Shown here in pieces: positions 34,840-42,312 of a stretch of 64,000 nucleotides of DNA. The position numbers and the translations under genes are program-made. The stretch spans positions 1 through 64,000 of IMG/VR virus record IMGVR_UViG_3300037189_025222; one strand, written 5' to 3'. The stretch's first letter is position 1. Each line of letters begins with the position of its first letter. The stretch comes from a virus. The notes under the pieces were generated by a model, which was given only the letters and a program-made list of their open reading frames with translations, did no database searches and was not told the origin of the DNA.

Positions 34840-35214
34840 ATGGTATATGATGATAATGGGCCGATTTATAGCATGTTAAATGGTAAGCCTTGCTCAACAG
34901 ACTTTTATAGCACAAATTTAAGAGATCCTGGTTGTCCATGTAGGTGTCTTTGGTTAGTAGGCTATGAAGCAACATACGTGAACAATGCCACAAGTTGTCC
35001 ACCAGGAGGTTATGTTAATAATGGTTCTTTGGGTGAAGATAATTATTACAGTTGCTATGTGGTGGCAGACTGCAATTGCAGTAGTCCTTCGTTTTCAGCA
35101 CCAGGATCAATTTTCACTCAACTTGATCCAATGATAGGTGCTTGCAATGGTACTTACGGTATGCAGTGTGGAGTTTGCATTGAAGGACAATGCGCTTATG
35201 CAAGCATAGAGTAG
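34840..35214 (+). CDS. Cys-rich DGPIYS-module protein, 124 aa
   Basis: MVYDDNGPIYSMLNGKPC followed by a different Cys-rich domain with 12 Cys in total (PGCPCRC, CYVVADCNC, CGVCIEGQC). Start set at the module's Met; AAGGGG lies upstream. Disulfide-rich ligand-like domain; function unknown. Confidence 0.7.
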   Translation: MVYDDNGPIYSMLNGKPCSTDFYSTNLRDPGCPCRCLWLVGYEATYVNNATSCPPGGYVNNGSLGEDNYYSCYVVADCNCSSPSFSAPGSIFTQLDPMIGACNGTYGMQCGVCIEGQCAYASIE

Positions 35215-35256
35215 ACATCCTATTGGAATAAAAATATAAATTAAAAGAGGTATATC

Positions 35257-35790
35257 ATGACATATAATAACGAAGATGGGCCGATTTATAGCATGTTGAG
35301 TGGAAAATGTAGTAGTGGATTTGTTTTATCCAATTTCCCAGTGCCTAATTGCAACCTAGAAAGTTATCTCTTTAGTTATCAGAATTGCTACGAAGCAGTA
35401 AGTGGCTCGGGAGCAAGCGTCACTCAGAACGGTGACGGAGACATGTTTGACTATGGAAGTCCAAATGGAACCTACAATTTTAGTCCAGATGCTTTCGGGC
35501 AAGGAATTGATGGAAGCGAATCCGGCTATTTACGCACAGGAAATAATGGCTACTTATTTATGCACAATAAAGATTATTCCTGTAGTGAAGACGGATATAC
35601 TGGAGAGTTTTGGGTTTTCTTTAAACCAGGTTGTGATAGTTGGATTATAGCTACAGCACCAGGAACAAGAGGAAACTTCCCTACAACTGGTTGGACATTA
35701 ACTCAAAAAGCTTTGGGCGTATATAGAGGTTGCGAAGGATGTGGTGCTAATGATCCAACATCTTTTAATTTGACTTTTAATTGTCTGTAA
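35257..35790 (+). CDS. DGPIYS-module protein, 177 aa
   Basis: MTYNNEDGPIYSMLSGKC followed by ~160 residues with 8 Cys, a Gly/Asp-rich middle (TQNGDGDMFDYGSPNG) and GYTGEFWVFFKPGCDSW. Probably a beta-rich surface domain. AGAGGTATATC precedes the ATG as in the other copies. Confidence 0.7.
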   Translation: MTYNNEDGPIYSMLSGKCSSGFVLSNFPVPNCNLESYLFSYQNCYEAVSGSGASVTQNGDGDMFDYGSPNGTYNFSPDAFGQGIDGSESGYLRTGNNGYLFMHNKDYSCSEDGYTGEFWVFFKPGCDSWIIATAPGTRGNFPTTGWTLTQKALGVYRGCEGCGANDPTSFNLTFNCL

Positions 35791-35795
35791 AGATA

Positions 35796-35826
35796 AAATA
35801 CATATAATAACAATGATGGGCCGGAT
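35796..35826 (+). pseudogene. Decayed DGPIYS module
   Basis: ACATATAATAACAATGATGG then GCCGGATT matches the module's second to tenth codons, but the start codon has become ATA and the frame ends soon after. Marks the right edge of the cassette block. Confidence 0.6.
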
Positions 35827-35864
35827 TACCTCCTGTTAGCATGGTGACTTCTATGGTTAAGATA

Positions 35865-35942
35865 AGGCCTATTAATTTTGTGAAGCAATATTAAATATAT
35901 TGTACAAAAAAGACGTTATTAATTTTGTGAAGCATTATTAAT
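35865..35942 (+). repeat. Direct repeats related to the cassette flank
   Basis: TTATTAATTTTGTGAAGCA occurs twice (35869 and 35922 regions) with ATATTAAATATATTGTA between. The latter also occurs at 28391 ahead of leader A. These look like remnants of further cassette flanks. Confidence 0.6.
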
Positions 35943-36065
35943 AATGTCTATTATAAGCTAATCATATGAGATATCCACCGTTTTGTGTAGCTTTTCACAT
36001 ATGATCTGGGAGATGTTTAGAGAGAATTTTTAAGCAGTATTTGTGAAGTTAATAAATAGAAAAAA

Positions 36066-36106
36066 CCCGCCCATATATAGTTAACGCAACTAGTATATGG
36101 GCAGGG
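36066..36106. terminator. Inverted repeat, possible bidirectional terminator
   Basis: CCCGCCCATATA (36066-36077) pairs with TATATGGGCAGGG (36094-36106), one bulge. It follows the last cassette gene by ~275 nt. There is an A-run on the left and no strong T-run on the right. Confidence 0.5.
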
Positions 36107-36412
36107 TCCTCTAACAAATAAACAAAATACATTTAACAAACAAATTTGTGTAACATAAGGAACAGACGAGCATTTTAACATGAAGATTCATAAGGTTATT
36201 AACTTGTGTAGACATTTTATGATTATTGGGTGTGTAACCCACAATATTGATAAGTAAAGTGGTAGTTTGGGATCATAACCCACAATAAGACTATTTTTCG
36301 TATGTTATCAAAAATAAGCTATAATTTGAATAAAATAGTATTATTGTGAAATATGGGCCAGGTAGTGATGAATGGTTGGGCCTAGCCAGCCTTTGTTTGA
36401 ACGCTTGTTCAC

Positions 36413-36431
36413 CTCCCAGTTGCTGGGAGGA
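36413..36431. terminator. Short GC hairpin
   Basis: CCTCCCAGTTGCTGGGAGG forms an 8-bp stem with a 3-nt loop in an otherwise gene-free stretch. No T-run follows, so termination is uncertain. Confidence 0.35.
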
Positions 36432-36506
36432 TTCCATCCTTGAGCCCTTAATTCATCAAATTATATAAGCATCTATTGATGTTATTTTTATATTCTTTTG
36501 GTCTTT

Positions 36507-36569
36507 GGAATCTTTTCACAACCTTTTTGTGCACCTTTAATTGAATATAAATGGGAGTGAAAAGATTCC
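36507..36569. repeat. 13-bp inverted repeat
   Basis: GGAATCTTTTCAC (36507-36519) and GTGAAAAGATTCC (36557-36569) are perfect complements around a 37-nt loop. Lies just before the 43-bp tandem repeats. Confidence 0.7.
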
Positions 36570-36648
36570 AACTTTACCGAGCGGGAAAGTTTGGAACATT
36601 GAGGCAGGGTTTCACCCTTAAATGTCCCGAGCGGGAAGTTTTGACCTA

Positions 36649-36763
36649 CCGGATCTGGGTAGGGACTTTGAAAAGTTCTTCTTTCTCAGTTCCGGATCTG
36701 GGTAGCGACTTTGAAAAGTTCTTCTTTCTCAGTTCCGGATCTGGGTAGCGACTTTGAAAAGGT
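36649..36763. repeat. 43-bp tandem repeats, 2.7 copies
   Basis: Units start at 36649, 36692 and 36735 with CCGGATCTGGGTAGSGACTT...; the first two differ by one base. A short further echo CCGGATCTGAAAA occurs at ~36816. No coding explanation; open frames across it are by-products of the repeat. Confidence 0.85.
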
Positions 36764-37021
36764 TGTGTTCTTAATTTAAAATTAGCGGCAATAACTTTTT
36801 GGCACGCATCTGCAGCTCCGGATCTGAAAAAGATACGAATTGGAGATAACCTAAGTGTCAGGTTCTTTAAGGGTTGAGATTTTGAGGTTCTTTTGCTATG
36901 TGAATTGACCCCTCTTGACAGCGACCCCCTTTTGAGTGATGGTGTGTTGCGGTATTGGAGCCGCACATCATTTTTAGCAGTTTTACTTCTAGGATTCCCA
37001 TGACAAGAAAAGGTGATAACT

Positions 37022-37423
37022 GTGAAATCTCTTATGACGCAGGGCGAAGTAGAAGCCCAGATTGGCTCGACCGTCTTAAAATTCTATGCTGATATGTTTA
37101 GTCGTGGTCCTCATCATATTCAGGTGGATGTGTATCGGTCATCTGCTGTGGTAATTACACAGAATAATTTCAATAAGTCTGAAAAGCAGATGATGGAACT
37201 TAGTCCACAGATGTTTAGGGATATGAGATTTCGAATTATTGATTCAAATAGAGCTATTTTGAATGCTTTTATTGAGGCGGCTACTGGTGTGGTTGTGAAT
37301 TGTTTTCATCATGATGTATCTGTCCTGACAGGTGAAGAGGCGTTTATTTTTTCGTTGAAAGGTTCGCCGTCATATAGGCTGAATCATAATAATGGCAAAA
37401 GCCATACTAAATGCTTTGCCTGA
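37022..37423 (+). CDS. DUF2294-like protein, 133 aa
   Basis: Pattern MTQGEVEAQIGSTVLKFYADMFSRGPHHI ... QMFRDMRFRIIDSNRAILNAFIEAATGVVV ... SVLTGEEAFIFSL fits DUF2294 (GRGP-type motif, R-x-x-x-x-x-x-R helix, TGE-x-x-I-F-x-L end) from memory. No biochemical role is known to me. GTG start at 37022 chosen because AAGGTGAT lies five bases upstream; GTG at 37013 would overlap that site. The only confident gene in the 35.8-38.2 kb boundary region. Confidence 0.7.
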   Translation: MKSLMTQGEVEAQIGSTVLKFYADMFSRGPHHIQVDVYRSSAVVITQNNFNKSEKQMMELSPQMFRDMRFRIIDSNRAILNAFIEAATGVVVNCFHHDVSVLTGEEAFIFSLKGSPSYRLNHNNGKSHTKCFA

Positions 37424-37461
37424 TTTAACACTTTTTGAGTTAAAGGGTCCGGAAGGTCCAC

Positions 37462-37605
37462 ATGGAAAAGTTGAATGGTCCTAAAGGTCCGAAAGGGCCG
37501 AAGGGTCCAAAAGGACTTTTCTTGTCTAATTTTAAATTTGTGTACTGCCCGGATCATCTTTTATACGTTCAGCGCATATCTATATGTCAAAGAAACATGA
37601 TCTAG
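37462..37605 (+). CDS. Possible 47-aa protein with GPK collagen-like repeat
   Basis: MEKLNGPKGPKGPKGPKGL continues to a Cys-containing tail, with GGAAGG upstream. Gly-Pro-Lys triplets would form a collagen-like segment. But the repeated GGTCC DNA also forms a terminator-like hairpin and a second frame (37392-37484, MAKAILNALPDLTLFELKGP...). The stop lies in the next terminator. Coding status is doubtful. Confidence 0.3.
   Translation: MEKLNGPKGPKGPKGPKGLFLSNFKFVYCPDHLLYVQRISICQRNMI
37503..37526 (+). terminator. Possible intrinsic terminator
   Basis: GGTCC-AAAA-GGAC followed by TTTTCTT. Short stem downstream of the DUF2294-like gene. Confidence 0.45.
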
Positions 37606-37628
37606 GTACATGAAAGATCATGTTTTTT
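37593..37628 (+). terminator. Intrinsic terminator
   Basis: ACATGATCT (37595-37603) pairs with AGATCATGT (37615-37623), then TTTTTT. A strong, standard terminator closing the DUF2294-like unit. Confidence 0.8.
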
Positions 37629-38182
37629 CGGATAAGTGAGTAAACCGGGTTGCTAAAAAATGAACACTTAAGTGCTTACTGGCATTAGACTTGTGAATAT
37701 TCTTGCAATGCTGTAAGAATCTGTAACCTCCTTATTTTATTGGGGTTATGGCTTGCAAAAATCATGAAGCAATTCCCAGATCTGTTCGTAGTCCTTTATT
37801 TGGTTTTTCCCGTTCGGGAATATCGGCTCTTAAGGGCTTATTTTTTCCCGTTCGGGAGTATTTTGTGAAGTTCTTTTGGACAACCTTGGGTCAGGGCTCT
37901 GAGAAAAGATGTTCTTTGGGACAAATTGTGGACGTGACCATAAGAGATAAAATGAAAACGCCCCCTTGCAATCATCAGTAAGAGTTGAGTTTTGACTGAT
38001 TATTGGTCTTTTTGATTAAAATTGGTTTGAAAATTGTGGATTATCAGTAATTATCAGTTGAAACGGAGGTTGTGCAGGCTGAAAAGATGGATTTTAAGAC
38101 CAACGGACTATGTGCCCATAAGAAAAGATGGTGGTTTTTTCCTTTGATTGGTTATTTCCCGAGAAAAGAAGGTTTTTTGGGT

Positions 38183-38201
38183 CTTGACAGAGTTGGTCAA
38201 G
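38183..38201. promoter_or_regulatory. Palindromic operator-like site
   Basis: CTTGAC (38183-38188) and GTCAAG (38196-38201), a perfect 6-bp inverted repeat with 7-bp spacer, ~17 bp upstream of the first TTGTACCC copy. Confidence 0.4.
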
Positions 38202-38217
38202 GGGTGTGAAAGTTGAT

Positions 38218-38251
38218 TTGTACCCAATGGGGGCAATTTATTTGTACCCTA
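38218..38251 (+). promoter_or_regulatory. Paired TTGTACCC elements
   Basis: A variant TTGTACCCAA (38218-38227) and an exact TTGTACCCTA (38242-38251), 24 bp apart. The exact copy is 41 nt before the start at 38293. First members of the motif family of the right half. Confidence 0.65.
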
Positions 38252-38292
38252 AGGAGATAGGGTATCGAGTAATTTAAAATTAGGGAGGGTTT

Positions 38293-38535
38293 ATGGATGA
38301 TTCTGAGGCGGTTCGTCGTGCAATGGTGGAAGAGATCAATAGTTCGCCGGGGGATAGGGCTGAGTTGGAGGCTAGGTATGGGCAGGTGTGGGATACTTCG
38401 GAGCTTGGTCGTGATTTTGAGGTGGTGAGTTTTGCTGCTCCGTTGGTGATTGCTAGGAATAAGGCTACCGGAGAGGTTGGTTCATTGTTTTTCCAGCACA
38501 TGCCCCGGTTTTATTGGGGATGGAAGGCTGACTAA
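38293..38535 (+). CDS. Hypothetical protein, 80 aa
   Basis: Small protein, acidic N-terminal helix (DDSEAVRRAMVEEI), then FEVVSFAAPLVIARNKATGEVGSLFFQ, a probable beta sheet, ending PRFYWGWKAD. AGGGAGG before the ATG. First gene of the TTGTACCCTA half. Function unknown. Confidence 0.7.
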   Translation: MDDSEAVRRAMVEEINSSPGDRAELEARYGQVWDTSELGRDFEVVSFAAPLVIARNKATGEVGSLFFQHMPRFYWGWKAD

Positions 38536-38564
38536 TTCCAAATTATACGAAATTGACATTTTGA

Positions 38565-38574
38565 TTGTACCCTA
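38565..38574 (+). promoter_or_regulatory. TTGTACCCTA element
   Basis: Exact copy, 32 nt before the RuvB-like gene's start at 38607; upstream AATTATACGAAATTGACATT is AT-rich. Confidence 0.7.
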
Positions 38575-38606
38575 TAGACTTGTTTCGTATAAAAGCAGGA
38601 GGTTCT

Positions 38607-39692
38607 ATGATTCCACAGGGTGAGTTGATTTTCTGGGGGCCGAAGCATGAGGACAATCTTCCTATGCCTAGTAGGGAGGATAGGTTGAAGCGGGTGGACT
38701 CTGGCAATCCTTCTAGTCCGTTTAGCCGGTTCGTTGGTAATGAGCGGGCTGTTCGGAAGATGCAGGCTGCTGTGTATAGTGCGTTGGGCCGTCCGAATCA
38801 TATCCAGCGTGATTTGGCGTTTGCCATCTTTGGGCCTGCGTCTAGTGGCAAGACTACTTTGGCTCGGCTTTATGCTGATTCTGTAGAGTTGCCGTTGGTG
38901 GAGGTTAGTCCCAAGAGTATTCGGACTACGGATGATCTTTTGGAGTTCATTCGTGCGACTTTGCTGGAGACAGAGGTTCCGTTGGTGGATTGTGGTACGG
39001 ATCAGTTTGTGTTGCCTCCGATGGTGGTGTTTATTGACGAGGTTCATGCACTGAGTCGTTCGGTGGTGGATGGTCTGTTGAAGGCTACGGAATATAAGGA
39101 TGCCATTCTTGTGACGGACGGTGGTTCAACCGTTGACTGTCATAACGTGACATGGATGATTGCGACAACGGATGAGGGTCGGTTGTTTGATGCGTTCCGT
39201 ACTCGTTTTAGCCCGATTATGTTGCAGTATTTGACTAAGGCCGAAGTGGCGAAGATTGTTAGCATGGCTCATAAGGATTTGCCTTCTGAGGTGTGTATGT
39301 TGGTGGCTCACTATAACAGTCGGATTCCCCGTAAGGCTTTGGAGTTTGCTAGGTACATGAAGATGGTTCGTGATATGCACCCTGAGATGACTTGGGAGGA
39401 CGTTGCCCGTCAGGTTGCTGGTGATGAGGGGATTGACGAGTATGGGATGCAGGAGCTTCATTTGAAGGTCTTGCGGGCTTTGGGTCAGGGGCCGGTTGCT
39501 CGTAATCGTATAAGTTTGGTTGTGGGCAGGAAGATTGAGGAAGTGGAGCGGTACATCATGCCGTGGCTGTTGAGTGAGACAGAGGATCAGCCTGCGATGG
39601 TTACTGTGTCGAGCAAGGGCTATGTGATTACTAGGGCTGGGCTTGACGAATTGGAGAAACGTGGTATAAGCTATGTGGCTGAAGCTGCGTGA
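38607..39692 (+). CDS. RuvB-like AAA+ ATPase, 361 aa
   Basis: Holliday-junction-helicase-like organisation: FVGNERAVRKMQAAVYSAL, Walker A GPASSGKT (76-83), Walker B VFIDEVHAL (~141-149), sensor 1 WMIATTDEGRLFDAFRTRF with the arginine region, then RIPRKALEFARYMKMV and a C-terminal winged-helix-like part (GPVARNRISLVVGRKIEEVERY...KGYVITRAGLDEL). RuvB drives branch migration with RuvA; no RuvA or resolvase is visible nearby. Start set at 38607 behind GCAGGAGG. Overall length (~335-360) is normal for RuvB. The array promoter lies in its last codons. Confidence 0.8.
   Translation: MIPQGELIFWGPKHEDNLPMPSREDRLKRVDSGNPSSPFSRFVGNERAVRKMQAAVYSALGRPNHIQRDLAFAIFGPASSGKTTLARLYADSVELPLVEVSPKSIRTTDDLLEFIRATLLETEVPLVDCGTDQFVLPPMVVFIDEVHALSRSVVDGLLKATEYKDAILVTDGGSTVDCHNVTWMIATTDEGRLFDAFRTRFSPIMLQYLTKAEVAKIVSMAHKDLPSEVCMLVAHYNSRIPRKALEFARYMKMVRDMHPEMTWEDVARQVAGDEGIDEYGMQELHLKVLRALGQGPVARNRISLVVGRKIEEVERYIMPWLLSETEDQPAMVTVSSKGYVITRAGLDELEKRGISYVAEAA
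39643..39670 (+). promoter_or_regulatory. sigma70-like promoter of repeat array 1
   Basis: TTGACG (39643-39648) and TATAAG (39665-39670), 16-nt spacer ending in GTGG. Lies inside the 3' end of the RuvB-like gene and points into the array, which begins 19 bp later. Confidence 0.55.
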
Positions 39693-40425
39693 ACCAATAA
39701 GTTCGATTTTGCACACTGAAGAAGTGAACCACTTCCATAGATTTAGCAAGTTCTGTGAGTGAACCACTATAGGGAATTTTACACAAAGCCGTAGTGAACC
39801 TTGGATGATGATTTTATATTCGCACTGAGTGAACCATTAGAAGAGATTTTACATGCCCCACGAGTGAACCATTGAAGCCGATTTTACATGATGAAATAGT
39901 GAACCACGGTTTAGGATTTTACATTTTGACAGAGTGAACCAGCCTCGAAGATTTTACACTGAAGTTGAGTGAACCAGGGACCGGGATTTTACATGGGATC
40001 CACAGTGAACCAAGTGGTACGATCTTACAGTCAAGAAGAGTGAACCATCAAAAGCAATTTTATAGCGACGTTGAGTGAACCAGACTTTCGGATTTTACAT
40101 CACGACCGAGTGAACCATATCCGCTGATTTAAATAACGGAAAAGAGTGAATCACGCAATACGATTTTTAACACAACGCCCGAGTGAACCAAGAAAACGGA
40201 TTTCAACATAATCCGATAGTGAACCATTGGGCATTTTTTTGCAATGAGAGCGAGTGAACCAAATAGATCGATTTTACATACCGTGCGAGTGAACCAGGGG
40301 AGAAGATTTTATAGGTTTGGAGAGTGAACCGTGTAGATCGATTTAGCATACAGTTCGAGTGAACCAATTCTTCAGATTTTACATGATGAGTAAGTGAACC
40401 ATAAATTTGATTTAGCATAAAGGAA
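39689..40425 (+). repeat. Array of 21 units, 35-bp period, GTGAACCA + GATTTTACA boxes
   Basis: Unit starts (GTGAACC) at 39689, 39724, 39759, 39794, 39829, 39864, 39899, 39934, 39969, 40005, 40040, 40075, 40110, 40146, 40183, 40219, 40254, 40289, 40324, 40359 and 40394: spacing 35 (occasionally 36-37). Each unit is GTGAACCA, ~8 variable bases, GATTTTACAT, ~8 variable bases, GA. The two boxes are conserved; both spacers differ in every unit, so it is not a simple recent tandem duplication. No open reading frame fits. It ends directly in a TTGTACCCTA element at 40426. Confidence 0.95.
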
Positions 40426-40435
40426 TTGTACCCTA
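40426..40435 (+). promoter_or_regulatory. TTGTACCCTA element
   Basis: Exact copy at the end of array 1, 64 nt before the preferred start codon at 40500. Its position 1 nt before an in-frame ATG at 40437 argues against that upstream start. Confidence 0.65.
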
Positions 40436-40499
40436 TATGGATGCTCGGGTAGCTTTGCATACCATGATGTTGGCACTTGGGCGTGAAGGAGCGACTCCG

Positions 40500-40766
40500 A
40501 TGGTCAGGATGGAGTCTGGGTACAGTATCAAGAACAACAAGTTCCTAAAAAGATTAAAGAAAAAGTTTAAGAGGCACGGGCCGTGCAGGGTTCCAGAATA
40601 TGAAGATTATTTTCTTCTAAGTTCGGAACCTTATTTTGTTTATAAATATGCGGAGATTATTGGTGCAAACAAAATGCCTGAGCCTTTGCATCGAAAGATG
40701 TTAAGTTTTGCTATTATGAATCCGAATAATTATTATGTGAAGCGTTATTTAAGTCAAAGGAGTTGA
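40500..40766 (+). CDS. YA-repeat family protein (short form), 88 aa
   Basis: C-terminal half VYKYAEIIGANKMPEPLHRKMLSFAIMNPNNYYVKRYL matches the ends of the proteins at 40771 and 42358 (LPENLHNRMLMMSVMEPNNYWVKRY). The N-terminal half is very basic (NNKFLKRLKKKFKRHG). Start 40500 is chosen for GAAGGAG eight bases upstream; an in-frame ATG at 40437 touches the control element. Confidence 0.65.
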   Translation: MVRMESGYSIKNNKFLKRLKKKFKRHGPCRVPEYEDYFLLSSEPYFVYKYAEIIGANKMPEPLHRKMLSFAIMNPNNYYVKRYLSQRS

Positions 40767-40770
40767 GAAG

Positions 40771-41604
40771 ATGCCTTACCAGCAAAGATTTTTGGTTTTG
40801 GATGGCAGCGAAACTTTTAATTATAATAGGGCTTCTTCTGATGTTAAGAGTAAACAACCAGCGGCTAAGTTTTGTCCCATTCTTCTGAGTGTTCCAGATA
40901 ATATCTTCTCAAATTGTAAAAACATTGAGGATCGTCTTGAAGATTGGGTGAAGAAGGTTTACGCCCAAAAGAATGAATTGCAGCTTTGGTCTGGACATAT
41001 GTTGGTTGTAATGACAGAGGAGCAGTGTAGTTCTAATCATCAGATGAATCTTGTATTTAATAGTTATAATTGGAATAATGTTTTACCTTCTTGGCTGAAT
41101 GTTCCTACTGATGCTACTACAGCAATTACATTTGTTAAGGATGTTGGCGTTAATCTTCCTGAGTTTGAGCCTGTAATTAGTCAAGAATCAAAGACAAGTT
41201 ACGAGTACGCTATTATCTTGAGGAAGAGATTTGAGATGGGAGAACCGGCTATTGCTAAGGATGCTGGTTTGAGTTGTCGTTATGCTAAGGAAATTATTGG
41301 TGGTAGGTTTTTGCTTGGAGAGCCTACTATTGCCCAGCATGAACGTGCTGCTGACTTGTATGCTGAGAAGATCAGGGAGTGGCGTTTGTGGGGAGAGTTC
41401 AGTCATGAAACCCTGATGACGAGTCCGGTTTGGATGTATCATTATGCCAAGGATTTTTGTGGAGGTCGTTTGCCTGAGAATCTCCATAATCGGATGTTGA
41501 TGATGAGTGTGATGGAACCGAATAATTATTGGGTGAAGCGGTATAGTGCCAAGAAGTATCAGAAGAAGAAGCGGGCGCCAAAAGCTAATTTAGAAAATGC
41601 TTGA
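40771..41604 (+). CDS. YA-repeat family protein, 277 aa
   Basis: Residues ~125-275 contain imperfect ~30-35-residue helical repeats of the type S-x-x-YA-x-x-I-x-x-GRF-x-x-GEP-x-IA (YEYAIILRKRFEMGEPAIA, CRYAKEIIGGRFLLGEPTIA), ending LPENLHNRMLMMSVMEPNNYWVKRY. I recall similar repeat proteins in phages, of unknown function. The N-terminal ~120 residues are different and beta-rich. AAGGAG near the start; 4 nt after the preceding gene. Confidence 0.7.
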   Translation: MPYQQRFLVLDGSETFNYNRASSDVKSKQPAAKFCPILLSVPDNIFSNCKNIEDRLEDWVKKVYAQKNELQLWSGHMLVVMTEEQCSSNHQMNLVFNSYNWNNVLPSWLNVPTDATTAITFVKDVGVNLPEFEPVISQESKTSYEYAIILRKRFEMGEPAIAKDAGLSCRYAKEIIGGRFLLGEPTIAQHERAADLYAEKIREWRLWGEFSHETLMTSPVWMYHYAKDFCGGRLPENLHNRMLMMSVMEPNNYWVKRYSAKKYQKKKRAPKANLENA

Positions 41605-41628
41605 CAAGTCTATTATCTGTGGTATAAT
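41601..41628 (+). promoter_or_regulatory. sigma70 promoter of repeat array 2
   Basis: TTGACA (41601-41606), 16-nt spacer ending TGTGG, TATAAT (41623-41628): near-consensus. Transcription should begin at ~41635, i.e. within the first array unit. Confidence 0.75.
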
Positions 41629-41631
41629 GGT

Positions 41632-41781
41632 TTTAACCAAGGTAGTCGATTTTTTAAGTTCAAATAGTGAACCATATTGCCGGATTTTATATCAGGCTGA
41701 AGTGAACCATAGCAAAGGATTTTGCATCGGCTGAAGAGTGAACCATCGCCCAGTGATTTCAACAAGATCAACAAGTGAATC
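41632..41781 (+). repeat. Second 35-bp-period array, 5 units
   Basis: A degenerate first unit (AACCA...GATTTTTTA from 41632), then GTGAACC starts at 41667, 41702, 41738 and GTGAATC at 41775. Same boxes and spacing as array 1; the last box runs into the ATG of the next gene at 41782. Confidence 0.85.
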
Positions 41782-42312
41782 ATGAATCTGAAGTTTGGCA
41801 TTAAACCGAGTGACGACGATTGGACGGCAGAAAAAGAGCTTTCTTATAAAGCTGCTAAGGCTGCTTTTCAAAAGTTTTTTAATGGTGAAAAATTAAGTCG
41901 TGAATTAGAGAAGATTATTGCGTCAGACGCTACTTGGAGCTGTCAGTATGCTGCTGCATTAAAGGATAGGTTTATACTGGGCGAACCTATTATTGCTTCT
42001 AAAGCGAGAACAGCAGGTTGGTATGCTCGTCATATTATCCGGGGTCCGTGGCCTGAAGGCGAGTCTGGAATATCCCAAAGTGCATATTTCGTATGTGCAT
42101 ATATTTGTGATGTTTTAAACGGGAGCAGGGTATCTGATTTAATTCACAGAAATATGTTGGCTTTGCTTATAGAAAACCCATCAGATTATTGGGTGCTTGA
42201 ATATATGCACTATAGAGAATGGCTTGATGGTCACGTTGCAGAGCCTAGTTGGGTTCGTCAGGGAAATTGGAATTATGGCGGGGTTACGCAAGAATATTTA
42301 AATTCGAATTAG
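41782..42312 (+). CDS. YA-repeat family protein, 176 aa
   Basis: Repeats CQYAAALKDRFILGEPIIA, WYARHIIRGPWPEGESGIS and a terminal LIHRNMLALLIENPSDYWVLEYM place it with 40771 and 42358. Its start codon is joined to the last unit of array 2 (GTGAATCATG). Function unknown. Confidence 0.7.
   Translation: MNLKFGIKPSDDDWTAEKELSYKAAKAAFQKFFNGEKLSRELEKIIASDATWSCQYAAALKDRFILGEPIIASKARTAGWYARHIIRGPWPEGESGISQSAYFVCAYICDVLNGSRVSDLIHRNMLALLIENPSDYWVLEYMHYREWLDGHVAEPSWVRQGNWNYGGVTQEYLNSN

Larger units (their letters stand above)
35827..37021. other. Gene-poor, repeat-rich boundary region
   Basis: About 1.2 kb without a convincing gene between the DGPIYS cassette block and the TTGTACCCTA-controlled half. 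It contains the repeats and hairpins listed separately, two ATAACCCACAATA-like repeats near 36236 and 36276, and several CCGAGCGGGAA short inverted elements (36577, 36628). It may hold transcripts or an origin-like region; nothing proves either. Confidence 0.5.
37629..38292. other. Gene-poor intergenic region
   Basis: An open frame at 37748-37981 exists but overlaps two TCCCGTTCGGGA palindromes (37808 and 37847 areas), lacks a ribosome site and has no protein-like pattern, so I leave it out. The stretch holds repeated TATCAGTAATTATCAGTT-like direct repeats near 38040 and a CTTGAC-N7-GTCAAG palindrome at 38183-38201, a possible operator before the first TTGTACCCTA elements. Confidence 0.45.

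Noticed and set aside
37748-37981. 77-aa frame MACKNHEAIPRS...
   Set aside because: No ribosome site, spans two short palindromes, no protein-like pattern; treated as noncoding.
39689-40425. CRISPR array
   Set aside because: Conserved parts are only 8-10 nt, there are two boxes per 35-bp period, spacers are ~8 nt, and no cas gene is nearby. The layout does not match any CRISPR type I know.
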